Shown here one piece after another: positions 26,871 to 36,121 of a DNA stretch of 64,000 bases. The notes under the pieces were generated by a model that was not told where the DNA came from, searched no databases, and saw nothing but the letters and a program-made list of their open reading frames with translations. The position numbers and the translations under genes are program-made. This stretch comes from Wansuia hejianensis (GTDB taxonomy: Bacteria > Bacillota > Clostridia > Lachnospirales > Lachnospiraceae). The stretch spans positions 1,873,501 through 1,937,500 of the forward strand of contig NZ_CP060635.1 in the NCBI RefSeq assembly GCF_014337215.1. The letters are read 5' to 3'. Position 1 is the first letter of the stretch. The number at the start of each line of letters is the position of its first letter.

Positions 26871-28427
26871 ATGGAATTACGATATTATCAAAAAGAAGCC
26901 CTGGAACGGGCCGAACATGCGATTCAAAGCGGCGCGAAAAAACTCCGTATCGCCATGGCTGCAGGTACCGGCAGGACGCCTGTCATAGCGGCGCTGGCTG
27001 CAGCTCGGGTAAAAGCAGGCAGCAGGGTGTTAATACTAAGCCCCAAACGCGATCTATGCGAACAATTACATAGTATGCTGGACAGAATCGGAGTTTTTGT
27101 CACAGTCTGCACCCGCAGCCGGGAATACTCTGGTCAGGACATCCTTTTGTCAACCTATATGGATGTACAGCGTAACGGGCTCACCGCCGTTGCCGGTTTT
27201 CCCACAATTATCTGTGACGGAATTTACTTCGAGAACGCTTTTCTGGAAGAGATCTGTCTGGCCAATCACCAGGCGGTCTATGTGGGATTTACTTCTTCTA
27301 TGTCCGATAAAGCCGATGGCTGGTTCTCGAATTCCAAACTGATTTACAGATATACCTTTCCGGACGCGGTGAAGGATGGTTACAGCTACCAGAACAAGGA
27401 ATTCGAGAGGATTGAAGCTTTCTGTCTGCATTTTCTGCAGAAGAACGGATTTGATCCTTTGCCTGAACCACCTTCTCAGAGTTCCTACGGAGATCTGCTG
27501 GTACAAAAAGACGGGGCTGAATACCTGATCGAGATAAAGACATACAAGCGGCCCCGAATCCCCTACGAGACGGCATATAAAGCTCTGCAGCAGGCAGTCG
27601 ACTGCCGCCTGCGTTCAGGATGCGCACGGGACAGATACCGTCTGTGCCTGTTTTTGTTCAGCGAAACGGATGAGGCGCTCAGAAGGACGGCCTACGAAGA
27701 CCATCAGATACTCATTGCCGATATTTCCAACTTTATATACCTGTGCAGAAATGACGAAGCCCTGTATAATGAATTACTGGAAGCAGTGCCATTTTCCATC
27801 TCTTCCATTCCCCAGCGCCGACTACTGGCCGGGGCTCCTTTTCCCGACTTTCCGGTGCTGCCCCCCGCGGCCGGAACAAAGGGCAAGATCAGCAGTGATT
27901 ACGCCGAACGGCTGGAGAATTGCAGCCCAGGCAGGGACCATGGAGCCGTCAGGCAGTATGAAGCGATCTGTTCTGCCATACTCAGAGAGCTGTTTGCAGC
28001 AGATTTTGATATTATGAAGGAGCAGTTGGAGACTACAGAAGGACTTTTCCGCATGGACATGGTATGTTCCATCAAGCTGACGAACAGAGACAGTTTCTGG
28101 GGATTCCTCAAGCATTTCTACCGGACGAACTATGTGGTCTTTGAATTCAAGAACTACTCGGACGAGGTTTCACAAAATCCGGTTTGTATTACAGAAAAAT
28201 ACCTCTCCTCAATGGCATTGCGCAATGTAGCTTTTATCATATCCAGAAGGGGATTTGACAAAAGCGCCCAAAAGGTGGCGTTAAAAAGCCTGAAGGAGCA
28301 TGGGAACCTCATCATCAGCCTGACCGACGACGATTTGCTGAAAATGCTTACAATCAAAGAGGATAACCGGGAACCCTCCGGATATCTGATGGATAAGCTT
28401 AACGAACTGCTAATGTATGCAGATTAA
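26871..28427 (+). CDS. Degenerate SF2 ATPase-like domain fused to two PD-(D/E)XK-type nuclease-like domains
   Basis: A 518-residue protein of unknown function. Residues 1-165 resemble the first RecA domain of a superfamily 2 helicase: an N-terminal RYYQKEAL Q-motif-like start, a P-loop-like AAGTGRTP (30-37) with Arg in place of the Walker lysine, VLILSPKRDLCEQL, a DEAD-box-like IICDGIYF and VGFTSSMSD. The second RecA domain is missing, so ATPase action is unlikely. Residues 200-290 carry D208 and E221-I-K223, and residues 375-500 carry D396 and E425-F-K427, both the D..ExK pattern of restriction-type nucleases. It ends just before uvrB and is likely co-transcribed with it. A defence or repair role is possible but unproven. 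Confidence 0.7.
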   Translation: MELRYYQKEALERAEHAIQSGAKKLRIAMAAGTGRTPVIAALAAARVKAGSRVLILSPKRDLCEQLHSMLDRIGVFVTVCTRSREYSGQDILLSTYMDVQRNGLTAVAGFPTIICDGIYFENAFLEEICLANHQAVYVGFTSSMSDKADGWFSNSKLIYRYTFPDAVKDGYSYQNKEFERIEAFCLHFLQKNGFDPLPEPPSQSSYGDLLVQKDGAEYLIEIKTYKRPRIPYETAYKALQQAVDCRLRSGCARDRYRLCLFLFSETDEALRRTAYEDHQILIADISNFIYLCRNDEALYNELLEAVPFSISSIPQRRLLAGAPFPDFPVLPPAAGTKGKISSDYAERLENCSPGRDHGAVRQYEAICSAILRELFAADFDIMKEQLETTEGLFRMDMVCSIKLTNRDSFWGFLKHFYRTNYVVFEFKNYSDEVSQNPVCITEKYLSSMALRNVAFIISRRGFDKSAQKVALKSLKEHGNLIISLTDDDLLKMLTIKEDNREPSGYLMDKLNELLMYAD

Positions 28428-28440
28428 AGGAGACGCCTTT

Positions 28441-30432
28441 ATGGATCATTTTGAATTAGTATCTGAATACGCCCCCACCGGCGATCAGCCCCAGGCCATC
28501 GCTGATCTGGTGAAGGGCTTCAAAGAGGGAAACCAATGCGAAACGCTGCTGGGCGTCACGGGTTCCGGAAAGACGTTCACGATGGCTAACGTCATCCAGG
28601 CTCTGAACAAGCCGACGCTCATCATTGCCCACAACAAAACCCTGGCGGCCCAGCTTTACAGTGAATTCAAAGAATTTTTTCCAAATAATGCGGTGGAATA
28701 TTTTGTCTCCTACTACGATTACTATCAGCCGGAAGCCTACGTGCCTTCCTCCGATACGTATATCGCCAAGGACTCCTCCATGAATGAGGAAATCGACAAA
28801 CTGCGCCTTTCCGCCACTTCTTCCCTGATTGAGCGGAAGGACGTCATTGTCGTATCCAGTGTTTCCTGTATTTACGGCCTGGGCAGCCCCAAGGATTATG
28901 AGAAAATGATCATCGCCCTGCGCCCGGGCATGCAAAAGGACCGGGACGAGGTGATCCGGGAGCTGATTGATATCCAGTACGATCGGAATGAGATGGATTT
29001 TCACCGGGGTACCTTCCGTGTGCGGGGGGATGTGCTGGAAATCATTCCCGCCGAGGAAAGCGATATGGCTGTCCGCGTTGAGTTTTTTGGCGACGAGATC
29101 GACCGTATCACACAGATCGACACGCTCACCGGGGAGATCCGCTCGGAGCTGAAGTATGTGGCTATCGCCCCTGCTTCCCACTACGTCGTCCCCATGGAGA
29201 CGATTTTCAAAGCAACCAAGGAGATAGAAAAAGAGCTGGAAGAGAGAGTCCGCTATTTTAAAAGCGAAGGTAAGCTCCTGGAAGCCCAGCGGATCGAGGA
29301 ACGGACAAATTTCGATATTGAAATGCTCCGTGAAACCGGAATCTGTTCCGGCATAGAGAATTATTCCCGGCACATGTCGGGCCTGGAACCGGGACAGCCG
29401 CCCTATACGCTGATGGATTTCTTCCCGGAGGATTTTCTCATCATCATCGATGAATCCCACAAGACGATTCCGCAGATTGGAGGAATGTTTTCCGGCGACC
29501 AGTCACGCAAGACTACTCTGGTAGATTATGGGTTCCGCCTCCCCTCCGCCAAGGATAACCGGCCCCTGAACTTCCAGGAATTCGAGAGTAAGATCGACCA
29601 GATTCTATTCGTATCCGCCACGCCGGGCCAGTACGAGGCCGATCACGAACTTCTGAGGGCGGAACAGATCATCCGTCCCACAGGCCTTCTGGACCCCAGG
29701 GTGGAGGTACGCCCTGTCGAAGGGCAGATTGACGATCTGATCGGTGAAGTCAACAGAGAAACCGCACTTCATCACAAGGTCCTGATCACAACGCTCACCA
29801 AACGCATGGCGGAAGATCTCACCGACTATATGAAGGATGCCGGGATCAGGGTCCGTTACCTCCATTCCGATATCGATGCCCTTGAACGGACAAAAATCAT
29901 CCGCGATATGCGTCTGGACGTATTCGACGTCCTGGTCGGCATTAACCTGCTCCGTGAGGGGCTTGATATCCCGGAAATCACCCTTGTGGCCATTCTCGAC
30001 GCCGACAAGGAGGGCTTCCTCCGTTCCGAAACCTCGCTGATCCAGACCATCGGCCGCGCCGCCCGGAATGTGGACGGCCATGTCATCATGTACGCGGATG
30101 TGATGACTGATTCCATGCGCCATGCCATTGACGAAACCGCAAGACGCCGGGAGGTTCAGGAGGCTTATAACCAAGAGCACGGCATCACCCCAAAGACCAT
30201 CCAGAAGAGCGTCAGGGATCTGATCAGCATCTCCAAAGAAGTCGCCCGTACCGAAAACCAGATGGAGAAAGATCCGGAATCCATGAGCCGCGAAGAGCTT
30301 GAGAAGCTGATCGGAAAGGTTCAGAAGCAGATGAAAGCAGCCGCTGCCGACCTGAACTTTGAGACTGCTGCCGAGCTCAGGGATAAAATGATCGAATTGA
30401 AGAAGAATTTAGAAGAACTGCGGGAGCGCTAA
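28441..30432 (+). CDS. uvrB: Excinuclease ABC subunit B
   Basis: A 663-residue UvrB, the damage-verifying helicase of nucleotide excision repair. The Walker A motif GVTGSGKTFTMAN, the damage-probing beta-hairpin around FVSYYDYYQPEAYVPSSD, the DEAD-like IIDESH, helicase motif VI QTIGRAARN and the C-terminal UvrC-binding helices (LEKLIGKVQKQMKAAA) are all present. The start is the ATG at 28441 with AAAGGAG 8 bases upstream; 13 bases separate it from the upstream stop. The usual uvrA partner is not in the window. Its stop overlaps the stop of the convergent GGDEF gene. Confidence 0.97.
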   Translation: MDHFELVSEYAPTGDQPQAIADLVKGFKEGNQCETLLGVTGSGKTFTMANVIQALNKPTLIIAHNKTLAAQLYSEFKEFFPNNAVEYFVSYYDYYQPEAYVPSSDTYIAKDSSMNEEIDKLRLSATSSLIERKDVIVVSSVSCIYGLGSPKDYEKMIIALRPGMQKDRDEVIRELIDIQYDRNEMDFHRGTFRVRGDVLEIIPAEESDMAVRVEFFGDEIDRITQIDTLTGEIRSELKYVAIAPASHYVVPMETIFKATKEIEKELEERVRYFKSEGKLLEAQRIEERTNFDIEMLRETGICSGIENYSRHMSGLEPGQPPYTLMDFFPEDFLIIIDESHKTIPQIGGMFSGDQSRKTTLVDYGFRLPSAKDNRPLNFQEFESKIDQILFVSATPGQYEADHELLRAEQIIRPTGLLDPRVEVRPVEGQIDDLIGEVNRETALHHKVLITTLTKRMAEDLTDYMKDAGIRVRYLHSDIDALERTKIIRDMRLDVFDVLVGINLLREGLDIPEITLVAILDADKEGFLRSETSLIQTIGRAARNVDGHVIMYADVMTDSMRHAIDETARRREVQEAYNQEHGITPKTIQKSVRDLISISKEVARTENQMEKDPESMSREELEKLIGKVQKQMKAAAADLNFETAAELRDKMIELKKNLEELRER

Positions 30433-33017
30433 GCTTTCCGCAGTTCCAGATATTTCTCCTCAAACTCCTTCACCGGCACAGGCCTGCCAAAGTAATAGCC
30501 CTGTATATATTCCGGCCCGCTCTTTTTCACAATCTGGTACTCTTCTTCTGTCTCCACACCTTCCAGGCAGACCCTCTTACCCACATTGTGGCACAGCCGC
30601 ACAATAAACTGAATAAACGTAGCGTCAAAGCTGTCCTGGGAGATATTTCTCACGAAAGTCTGATCGATCTTCACCAGATTGACCGGTATATCCTTTAAGA
30701 CTCCCAGTGACGAATAGCCTGTGCCGAAATCATCCATCGCAATCCCAAAGCCCATCTCACGGGCACATTCGAAGATCCCCTTCAGATATTCTCTCTCTTT
30801 GACAAAATATGTCTCCGTCAGTTCAAACATCAGATTCTGGCAGGGAACCCCATACTTGCCGGCAACCTGGCAGATATGCTGGATGAAATCCGGCTCGACT
30901 ACCTGCAGATAAGAAAGATTGATGCTCATAACAAAATCCGGCTTATGCTTCCGCCAGATGCTGCATTGCCTGACAGCCTCCTCTGTAATCCAGCGTCCCA
31001 CCTGAAGAATCATGCCGCTCTGTTCTAAAATAGGTATAAATTCTGCAGGAGAAACTTCTCCGTATTTTTCATTCCGCCACCTGGCCAGAGCCTCCGCTCC
31101 CTTCAATTCTCCTGTAAAACTGTCTACCTGCGGCTGATAATAGAGGCAATAATCCCGGAAGGATGCTTCCATGCTTTCTCTGAGCAGCTCATTCAGATCC
31201 AACTCTCTCTTACGGTGCCGGAGAATCTGTTCATCGAAGATCGTGACCCTGTTTTTGCCATTATGCTTCGTAAATTCCAGCGCGTAGGCCGCATATTTGA
31301 TCAGGGTCTGATAATCCTTTCCGTTCTGCGGATAGAAAGACACGCCGCCCGAGACCGTACAATAATATTTATTCCCGTTATACTGCTGTTGATTCCGGAA
31401 TACCTCCTGGATCCTCTGATACAGAGACCTGATTTTCTCAGGCCGCGACCCCCGGAACAGGAGGCAGAACTCATCTCCGTCCATCCGATACAGCTCCGCA
31501 TTCCCCGGAAGAATGGAGCGGATCTTCTGGGAGGTAATTCTCAGAACTTCATCCCCAAACTCCCTGTTATAGAGATCATTAATGTGTTTGAAATCGTCCA
31601 TGCCGAGGATCAGCAGGCCGAAGGAAACAGAGGGAAAATTCCGGATCTGCCGGTGTACTTCTTCTTCCAGCTGAATCTTATTATACAGTCCCGTCAAATG
31701 GTCAATACGGTTTTTGATGCCCAGATTGGTGATGATGCCCGCAAACATATCCGGATTCCCGTGCTTATCCCTGACCAGGCTCCCTCTGCACCTGAGCCAG
31801 ACCCACTGCCCCTTCCGGTTCTTCGCCCTGTATTCCACATTGTGGCATTCCGCCCTGCCGTCCGCCACCTCCTGATTTGCACTCATGAAATCCTTTTTAT
31901 CATGAGGATGAATCAACGGTCCCCAGACAGCAGCAGCATTCTCCACAATCTCTCCCGGAATTTCAAATTCTTTCACCATTGCGGCGGGATACCGGAAAGT
32001 CCCCGTCTTCATATTACCTATATAAATATAGTCATCCGTGCTTTCACTCAGTGCCCGGTACAGTTGTTTCCCATCATAGGGAAATTCCCGTCCCAGTCTG
32101 CCCGTTGACTGCGCCCCCAGAAGCTTTTGCTCCGCCTTACGGATATGCCTCTCCCGCTTTTCCTCATACATTGCATGGTCTGCTCTTGCAATCAATTCAG
32201 ACACCGTGTTTTCCTCTGACGGTACAGCCTCAGCTATTCCATAACAAAAGGAGATCACATATTCAAAATAATCGCCGCCCTGAGTCTGCTCTATCTGCCG
32301 TGTGATATCCTCCATGGCCTGAAGTGCCTGTCCGCTTCCCATATTCCAGAAAACGATCACAAATTCATCGCCGCCCATCCGGAAAGCGAAGTCTTCCATG
32401 CGCAGATTCTGCAATACAGTCTCCGCCAGAAAAGAGAGCGCCCTGTCCCCCTCGATGTGGCCATAGTTATCATTAATATACTTCAGCCCATCCAGGTCAT
32501 ACAGGCACACAGACAGAGGCACTCCCGCCCGCCTGGCCTCTGAAATCCTCTGTGCCAGCAGAAGCTTCCCGGCTCTGCGGTTGAACATCTGCGTCAACTC
32601 ATCAATCCGCGCTTCTTTCGTGAGCTCCAACTGTTCGGTTACATCTACGGAATGCTGAAGATGCACGGTACGGCCGTCAACCCATTCAATCAGAGTATCA
32701 TAGTTGTCGTAGGAACGTTTCAGAAGAGTATTCTCCTCCATCCACTTTACAATGGGACGCTCATTCTCCTTCTGCTGCTTCAGAAGTTTTGGTACCGGGC
32801 AAAATGGACAGGGGCCGTCCATACCCTTCTGAAGCACCTGCCAGCAAGGTCTTCCTTCCGGATGCTCCACCTGGAACATTTCTTTCATGATTCTGTTCAT
32901 GTATAGAACTTCATAGGTGTCAACATCTGTGATATACAGATTGGCATAGATGCTGTCCATCAGCATGTTATACACAAAATCCTGCACCTGTATCTCCGAA
33001 TAATTCTTATATTCCAT
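30429..33017 (-). CDS. PAS-GGDEF-PAS-GGDEF-EAL cyclic-di-GMP protein
   Basis: An 862-residue cytosolic signalling protein. A PAS-like N terminus (about 1-130) contains the cysteine cluster GPCPFCPVPKLL. The first GGDEF domain has an intact MGGDEFVIVF (about residue 225), then comes a PAS/PAC domain (about 315-440). The second GGDEF has MDGDEFCLLF, with the first Gly replaced by Asp. The C-terminal EAL domain keeps GAEALARWRN, MDDFGTGYSSLG and LEGVETEEE, so phosphodiesterase action is likely. Synthase action could come from the first GGDEF. No transmembrane segment is seen. Signal and target are unknown; the CxxC cluster suggests a metal or redox input. Confidence 0.9.
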   Translation of the reverse strand: MEYKNYSEIQVQDFVYNMLMDSIYANLYITDVDTYEVLYMNRIMKEMFQVEHPEGRPCWQVLQKGMDGPCPFCPVPKLLKQQKENERPIVKWMEENTLLKRSYDNYDTLIEWVDGRTVHLQHSVDVTEQLELTKEARIDELTQMFNRRAGKLLLAQRISEARRAGVPLSVCLYDLDGLKYINDNYGHIEGDRALSFLAETVLQNLRMEDFAFRMGGDEFVIVFWNMGSGQALQAMEDITRQIEQTQGGDYFEYVISFCYGIAEAVPSEENTVSELIARADHAMYEEKRERHIRKAEQKLLGAQSTGRLGREFPYDGKQLYRALSESTDDYIYIGNMKTGTFRYPAAMVKEFEIPGEIVENAAAVWGPLIHPHDKKDFMSANQEVADGRAECHNVEYRAKNRKGQWVWLRCRGSLVRDKHGNPDMFAGIITNLGIKNRIDHLTGLYNKIQLEEEVHRQIRNFPSVSFGLLILGMDDFKHINDLYNREFGDEVLRITSQKIRSILPGNAELYRMDGDEFCLLFRGSRPEKIRSLYQRIQEVFRNQQQYNGNKYYCTVSGGVSFYPQNGKDYQTLIKYAAYALEFTKHNGKNRVTIFDEQILRHRKRELDLNELLRESMEASFRDYCLYYQPQVDSFTGELKGAEALARWRNEKYGEVSPAEFIPILEQSGMILQVGRWITEEAVRQCSIWRKHKPDFVMSINLSYLQVVEPDFIQHICQVAGKYGVPCQNLMFELTETYFVKEREYLKGIFECAREMGFGIAMDDFGTGYSSLGVLKDIPVNLVKIDQTFVRNISQDSFDATFIQFIVRLCHNVGKRVCLEGVETEEEYQIVKKSGPEYIQGYYFGRPVPVKEFEEKYLELRKA

Positions 33018-33085
33018 TTTTTTCCCTCAAACAGAAATAGGCTGCTGCAAGTAGCGCCCTAGTAAAAAGGTGTAAAGCACAAAGT

Positions 33086-33907
33086 TTAAATTTCCAATAA
33101 ATTCCCGGCCGATGCATAGGATATCTGTGCGCCCATTCTGTCCTTCAGCATCTGGAACGCGGGCAGTCCCGTACAGTGGCAGGTGTAATACCGTGTGGGA
33201 AAGGATCTCAGATAATCTGCAATTCCATTGACGGTCTCAGCCGGTTCTGTCCCTCCTTCTCCAGGATTTGACAGATGAAATCCGCCAATCACCACATCCA
33301 TTGGCCCTCCGGCCAGTTCCATGGCCCGATCTAGGATATTGACAATTCCCCTGTGAGCGCAGCCGGATACCAATACTTTCTTCCCTTCTTTTTCAATCAG
33401 CAGATTCTGCTCATGTTCAAAGAAATCCCGCCTGTATCCGGAACCCTCCTTGATCAGGAGCACCTGATTGGAACCGGATGTAAACCGTTCCCCTGTCATC
33501 GAGCGGAACAGCCGCAGCCCTTTTTCAATCTCAAAATCACCGGACAGCCTGACCAGACGGGAAGATTCACCCAGTTCCGGAAGTATTCCGATATATTCAT
33601 AAGTCCCGTCACTTCTGCTGGCATAATAAGAGCCAAAGGCAGTCTCCTGAACATACACCTTCGCGGTCTGATTCCTATTCAGAAATTCGGGCAGCCCTCC
33701 TCCATGGTCATAATGCCCGTGAGACAGCACAACCAGATCCGCGGCCGACACGTCCACACCCATCCTGTCTGCATTTTCCAAAAAACGCCCGCTCTTACCC
33801 GTATCAAAGAGTAGTTTACGTCCTTCCACCTCCAAAAACAGGCTGAGCCCATGCTCTCTGCAGAGAGCTCCTTCCGCCGTATTTTCCATTAACACCTGTA
33901 TTTTCAT
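33086..33907 (-). CDS. MBL-fold metallo-hydrolase
   Basis: A 273-residue metallo-beta-lactamase-fold protein with the dinuclear metal motif LSHGHYDHGGGL near residue 62, LVSGCAHRGIVNIL and VIGGFHLSNPG. It begins MKIQVLMENTAEG, as in the dihydropterin-ribofuranosylaminobenzene-phosphate-synthase-like (MJ0301-like) group of hydrolases. True substrates of bacterial members are mostly unknown. It lies 35 bases after the ctpA-type gene and may be co-transcribed. No partner explains its role. Confidence 0.85.
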   Translation of the reverse strand: MKIQVLMENTAEGALCREHGLSLFLEVEGRKLLFDTGKSGRFLENADRMGVDVSAADLVVLSHGHYDHGGGLPEFLNRNQTAKVYVQETAFGSYYASRSDGTYEYIGILPELGESSRLVRLSGDFEIEKGLRLFRSMTGERFTSGSNQVLLIKEGSGYRRDFFEHEQNLLIEKEGKKVLVSGCAHRGIVNILDRAMELAGGPMDVVIGGFHLSNPGEGGTEPAETVNGIADYLRSFPTRYYTCHCTGLPAFQMLKDRMGAQISYASAGNLLEI

Positions 33908-33942
33908 CTTCTGCCCTCCTATATCTTTTCCCGAGAACCAGA

Positions 33943-35121
33943 TCAGGAAGCCAAAACTTCCAGCGCCTTGGCAAGCTGTACATCCGTTTCGCTGTCCTCC
34001 GGCTGTTCCACCTCCACATCCGGTGTGATTCCCGTTCCGTTGATATCATTTCCCTTCGGCGTATAATAATGGGACACCGTCAGCTTCACCACGCTTCCGT
34101 CCGACAGCTGATAAGTATTCTGTACGATTCCTTTTCCAAAAGTCGTCGTCCCCACCAGGGTTCCGATTCCATAGTCTTTGACCGCCCCGGCAAATATCTC
34201 CGATGCGCTGGCACTCCCTTCATTTACAAGTACCGCCAACGGAATATCAATCGGCGTCTTACCCTCACAGTCCCGTTCATTCCGGTTGCCATCCTTATCC
34301 TCTGTATACACGATTACGCCTTCAGGAAGGATCTGACTCAGGGTGTCGCAGACTCCGTCCACCAGCCCTCCCGGATTATCCCTTAGATCGATGACGAGCT
34401 TTTGCATTCCCTTATCCTTTAGCTCCCCATATATTTTCTCGAACTGTGAAGAAGTCACGCCTGTAAATTCTGTGATCTGAATATAACCGATCTGGTTTTC
34501 CAGCATCTCCCCCTCTACAGATTTCATTTCCACCGTTTCTTTTGCAATCTCTACCGTTACCGGCGCATCACTCCCTTCCCTGGTCAATACCATGGTGATT
34601 GCGGTATCTTCTGACTTCTGGATCAGCTCCACTGCCTGGCTGCTGGTCATCCCTTCTGCATTTGTGCCGTTGATGCTTTCAATCACATCACCGGCCTTTA
34701 CCCCGGCTTTCGCGGCGGGGGAATCCTCCATGCAGTCGATCACCTGAAGCTTTTGATCCTCACTTCTCTGCACAATTGTTATCCCAATACCGATAAAAGC
34801 GCCATCCTGTGCCCTCTTGATTTTCTCATATTCTTCCTGGGTATAATACGTTGAATACCGATCCCCGAGACCTGCAACCAGCCCCAGGAACATGTAATCT
34901 GTCTGCTGCTGTTCGTCCACCTCTCCCAGATAGTGCTTTTCAATCAGGCGTTCAATCTCCTTGATCTTTCTCTGAGCCTGGAAACTGTCCGGCTTGCCCG
35001 GCGCGCCGCCCAGCGGCAGCCACATGGCCACGAAATACAGAACCGCAACCACCAGGCAGGTAACAAGAACACCTTCCAAAAAATATTTAATGCCGAAGCT
35101 CTTGTTCTTCCTTTCCTCCAT
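33943..35121 (-). CDS. S41-family carboxy-terminal processing protease
   Basis: A 392-residue protease anchored by one N-terminal helix (about residues 12-32) with the catalytic part outside. A PDZ domain (IGIGITIVQ, SPAAKAGVKAGDVIESING) precedes the S41 core. The nucleophilic Ser lies in VNEGSASASEIFAGAVKD and the general-base Lys in TTTFGKGIVQ. CtpA/CtpB-type enzymes trim envelope proteins and in Bacillus activate sporulation signalling. I start at the ATG 35119-35121, 7 bases after AAGGAG. It follows ftsEX on the same strand, a common arrangement in these bacteria. Confidence 0.93.
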   Translation of the reverse strand: MEERKNKSFGIKYFLEGVLVTCLVVAVLYFVAMWLPLGGAPGKPDSFQAQRKIKEIERLIEKHYLGEVDEQQQTDYMFLGLVAGLGDRYSTYYTQEEYEKIKRAQDGAFIGIGITIVQRSEDQKLQVIDCMEDSPAAKAGVKAGDVIESINGTNAEGMTSSQAVELIQKSEDTAITMVLTREGSDAPVTVEIAKETVEMKSVEGEMLENQIGYIQITEFTGVTSSQFEKIYGELKDKGMQKLVIDLRDNPGGLVDGVCDTLSQILPEGVIVYTEDKDGNRNERDCEGKTPIDIPLAVLVNEGSASASEIFAGAVKDYGIGTLVGTTTFGKGIVQNTYQLSDGSVVKLTVSHYYTPKGNDINGTGITPDVEVEQPEDSETDVQLAKALEVLAS

Positions 35122-35149
35122 ATCCACACTCCTTCACGATTTCAGTCAT

Positions 35150-35186
35150 TATAAAGGACAAAGGACGGAGGGATATCCCTCCGTCC
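35150..35186 (-). terminator. Terminator after ftsX
   Basis: A perfect palindrome, GGACGGAGGGAT (35163-35174) with ATCCCTCCGTCC (35175-35186), sits 15 bases after ftsX. The minus strand continues TTTGTCCTTT, a moderate T tract, so read-through into ctpA is possible. Confidence 0.65.
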
Positions 35187-35200
35187 CAAAAAATTTCTCT

Positions 35201-36121
35201 TCAGACCTTCAGATGCTTTCTGATTGTGAACAGACTCCCTACAAAACCGATGCCCATACCGAGTATCAATCCCACCGGAAGCAGAATCTGAAACACCTGA
35301 TTGACAGGCAGCAGGCCGTTCATGAAATCCTGCAGCACGCTGAATTTTGTAAGTATATACTGTACCGCCTGATTATACAGGAAATACAGGACCGTCAGCG
35401 GGATAGCCGCGCCGACCAGGCCGATCAGGATACCTTCCAGGATAAATGGAAGCCTTACGAACGTATTCGTAGCTCCGATCAGCTTCATAATTCCTATTTC
35501 TTCCTTTCGTACTGAAATGCCCACCGCGACTGTATTGCTGATCAGGAAGATGGACACCGCCAGCAGGATCACGATGATAATCACCGAAACAGTTGCAATC
35601 AGCTTGTTGACCGTGGACAGGGTGGCTGAAGCCTGCTGCGACTGGTTGACATCTCTCACGCCTTCCAACCCTTTGATGTAATCCACCAGCTCGTTCTGTT
35701 TCTCGATCTCATTGACATAAACCTCATAATGAGCCGAATTCGCCAGCGGATTATCCTTGTTCGCCTTGAAGCCCTCCGCCGCCTCTGTATTGCCTTCAAA
35801 ATACTGCTCTGCATAGGTTTCCCATGCTTCGTCCGCAGAAACGTAATTGCATTCTGTCACAATATCCGTCCGGTTCCGGATCTCCTGGCCAATGGTATCA
35901 ATTGATGCCTGATCCAGCCCTTCATTAAAAAATACTGTAATGCCCACGTTGGTTTCCACATTCTTCAGAATGTAGGTAAAGTTAATGATCAGCGCAAAGA
36001 ACAAACCAAACAGAAAAATACACGCGCCCATGGTCGCAATGGAGGCCAGTGAGAACATCTTGTTTCTCCAGATATTCTTAACGCCCTGCTTTGCGCTGTA
36101 GCCTATTGTACTAATCCTCAA
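35201..36121 (-). CDS. ftsX: Cell-division ABC-type permease FtsX
   Basis: A 306-residue membrane protein with four transmembrane helices: one near residue 28, then three at about 170-300. The large extracellular loop carries YVSADEAWETYAEQYFEGN. With FtsE it controls a peptidoglycan hydrolase outside the cell. The start is taken as TTG (36119-36121) giving MRISTIGYS, with GAAGGTG about 6 bases upstream; a GTG three codons earlier is possible. It overlaps ftsE by about 11 bases. Confidence 0.93.
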   Translation of the reverse strand: MRISTIGYSAKQGVKNIWRNKMFSLASIATMGACIFLFGLFFALIINFTYILKNVETNVGITVFFNEGLDQASIDTIGQEIRNRTDIVTECNYVSADEAWETYAEQYFEGNTEAAEGFKANKDNPLANSAHYEVYVNEIEKQNELVDYIKGLEGVRDVNQSQQASATLSTVNKLIATVSVIIIVILLAVSIFLISNTVAVGISVRKEEIGIMKLIGATNTFVRLPFILEGILIGLVGAAIPLTVLYFLYNQAVQYILTKFSVLQDFMNGLLPVNQVFQILLPVGLILGMGIGFVGSLFTIRKHLKV

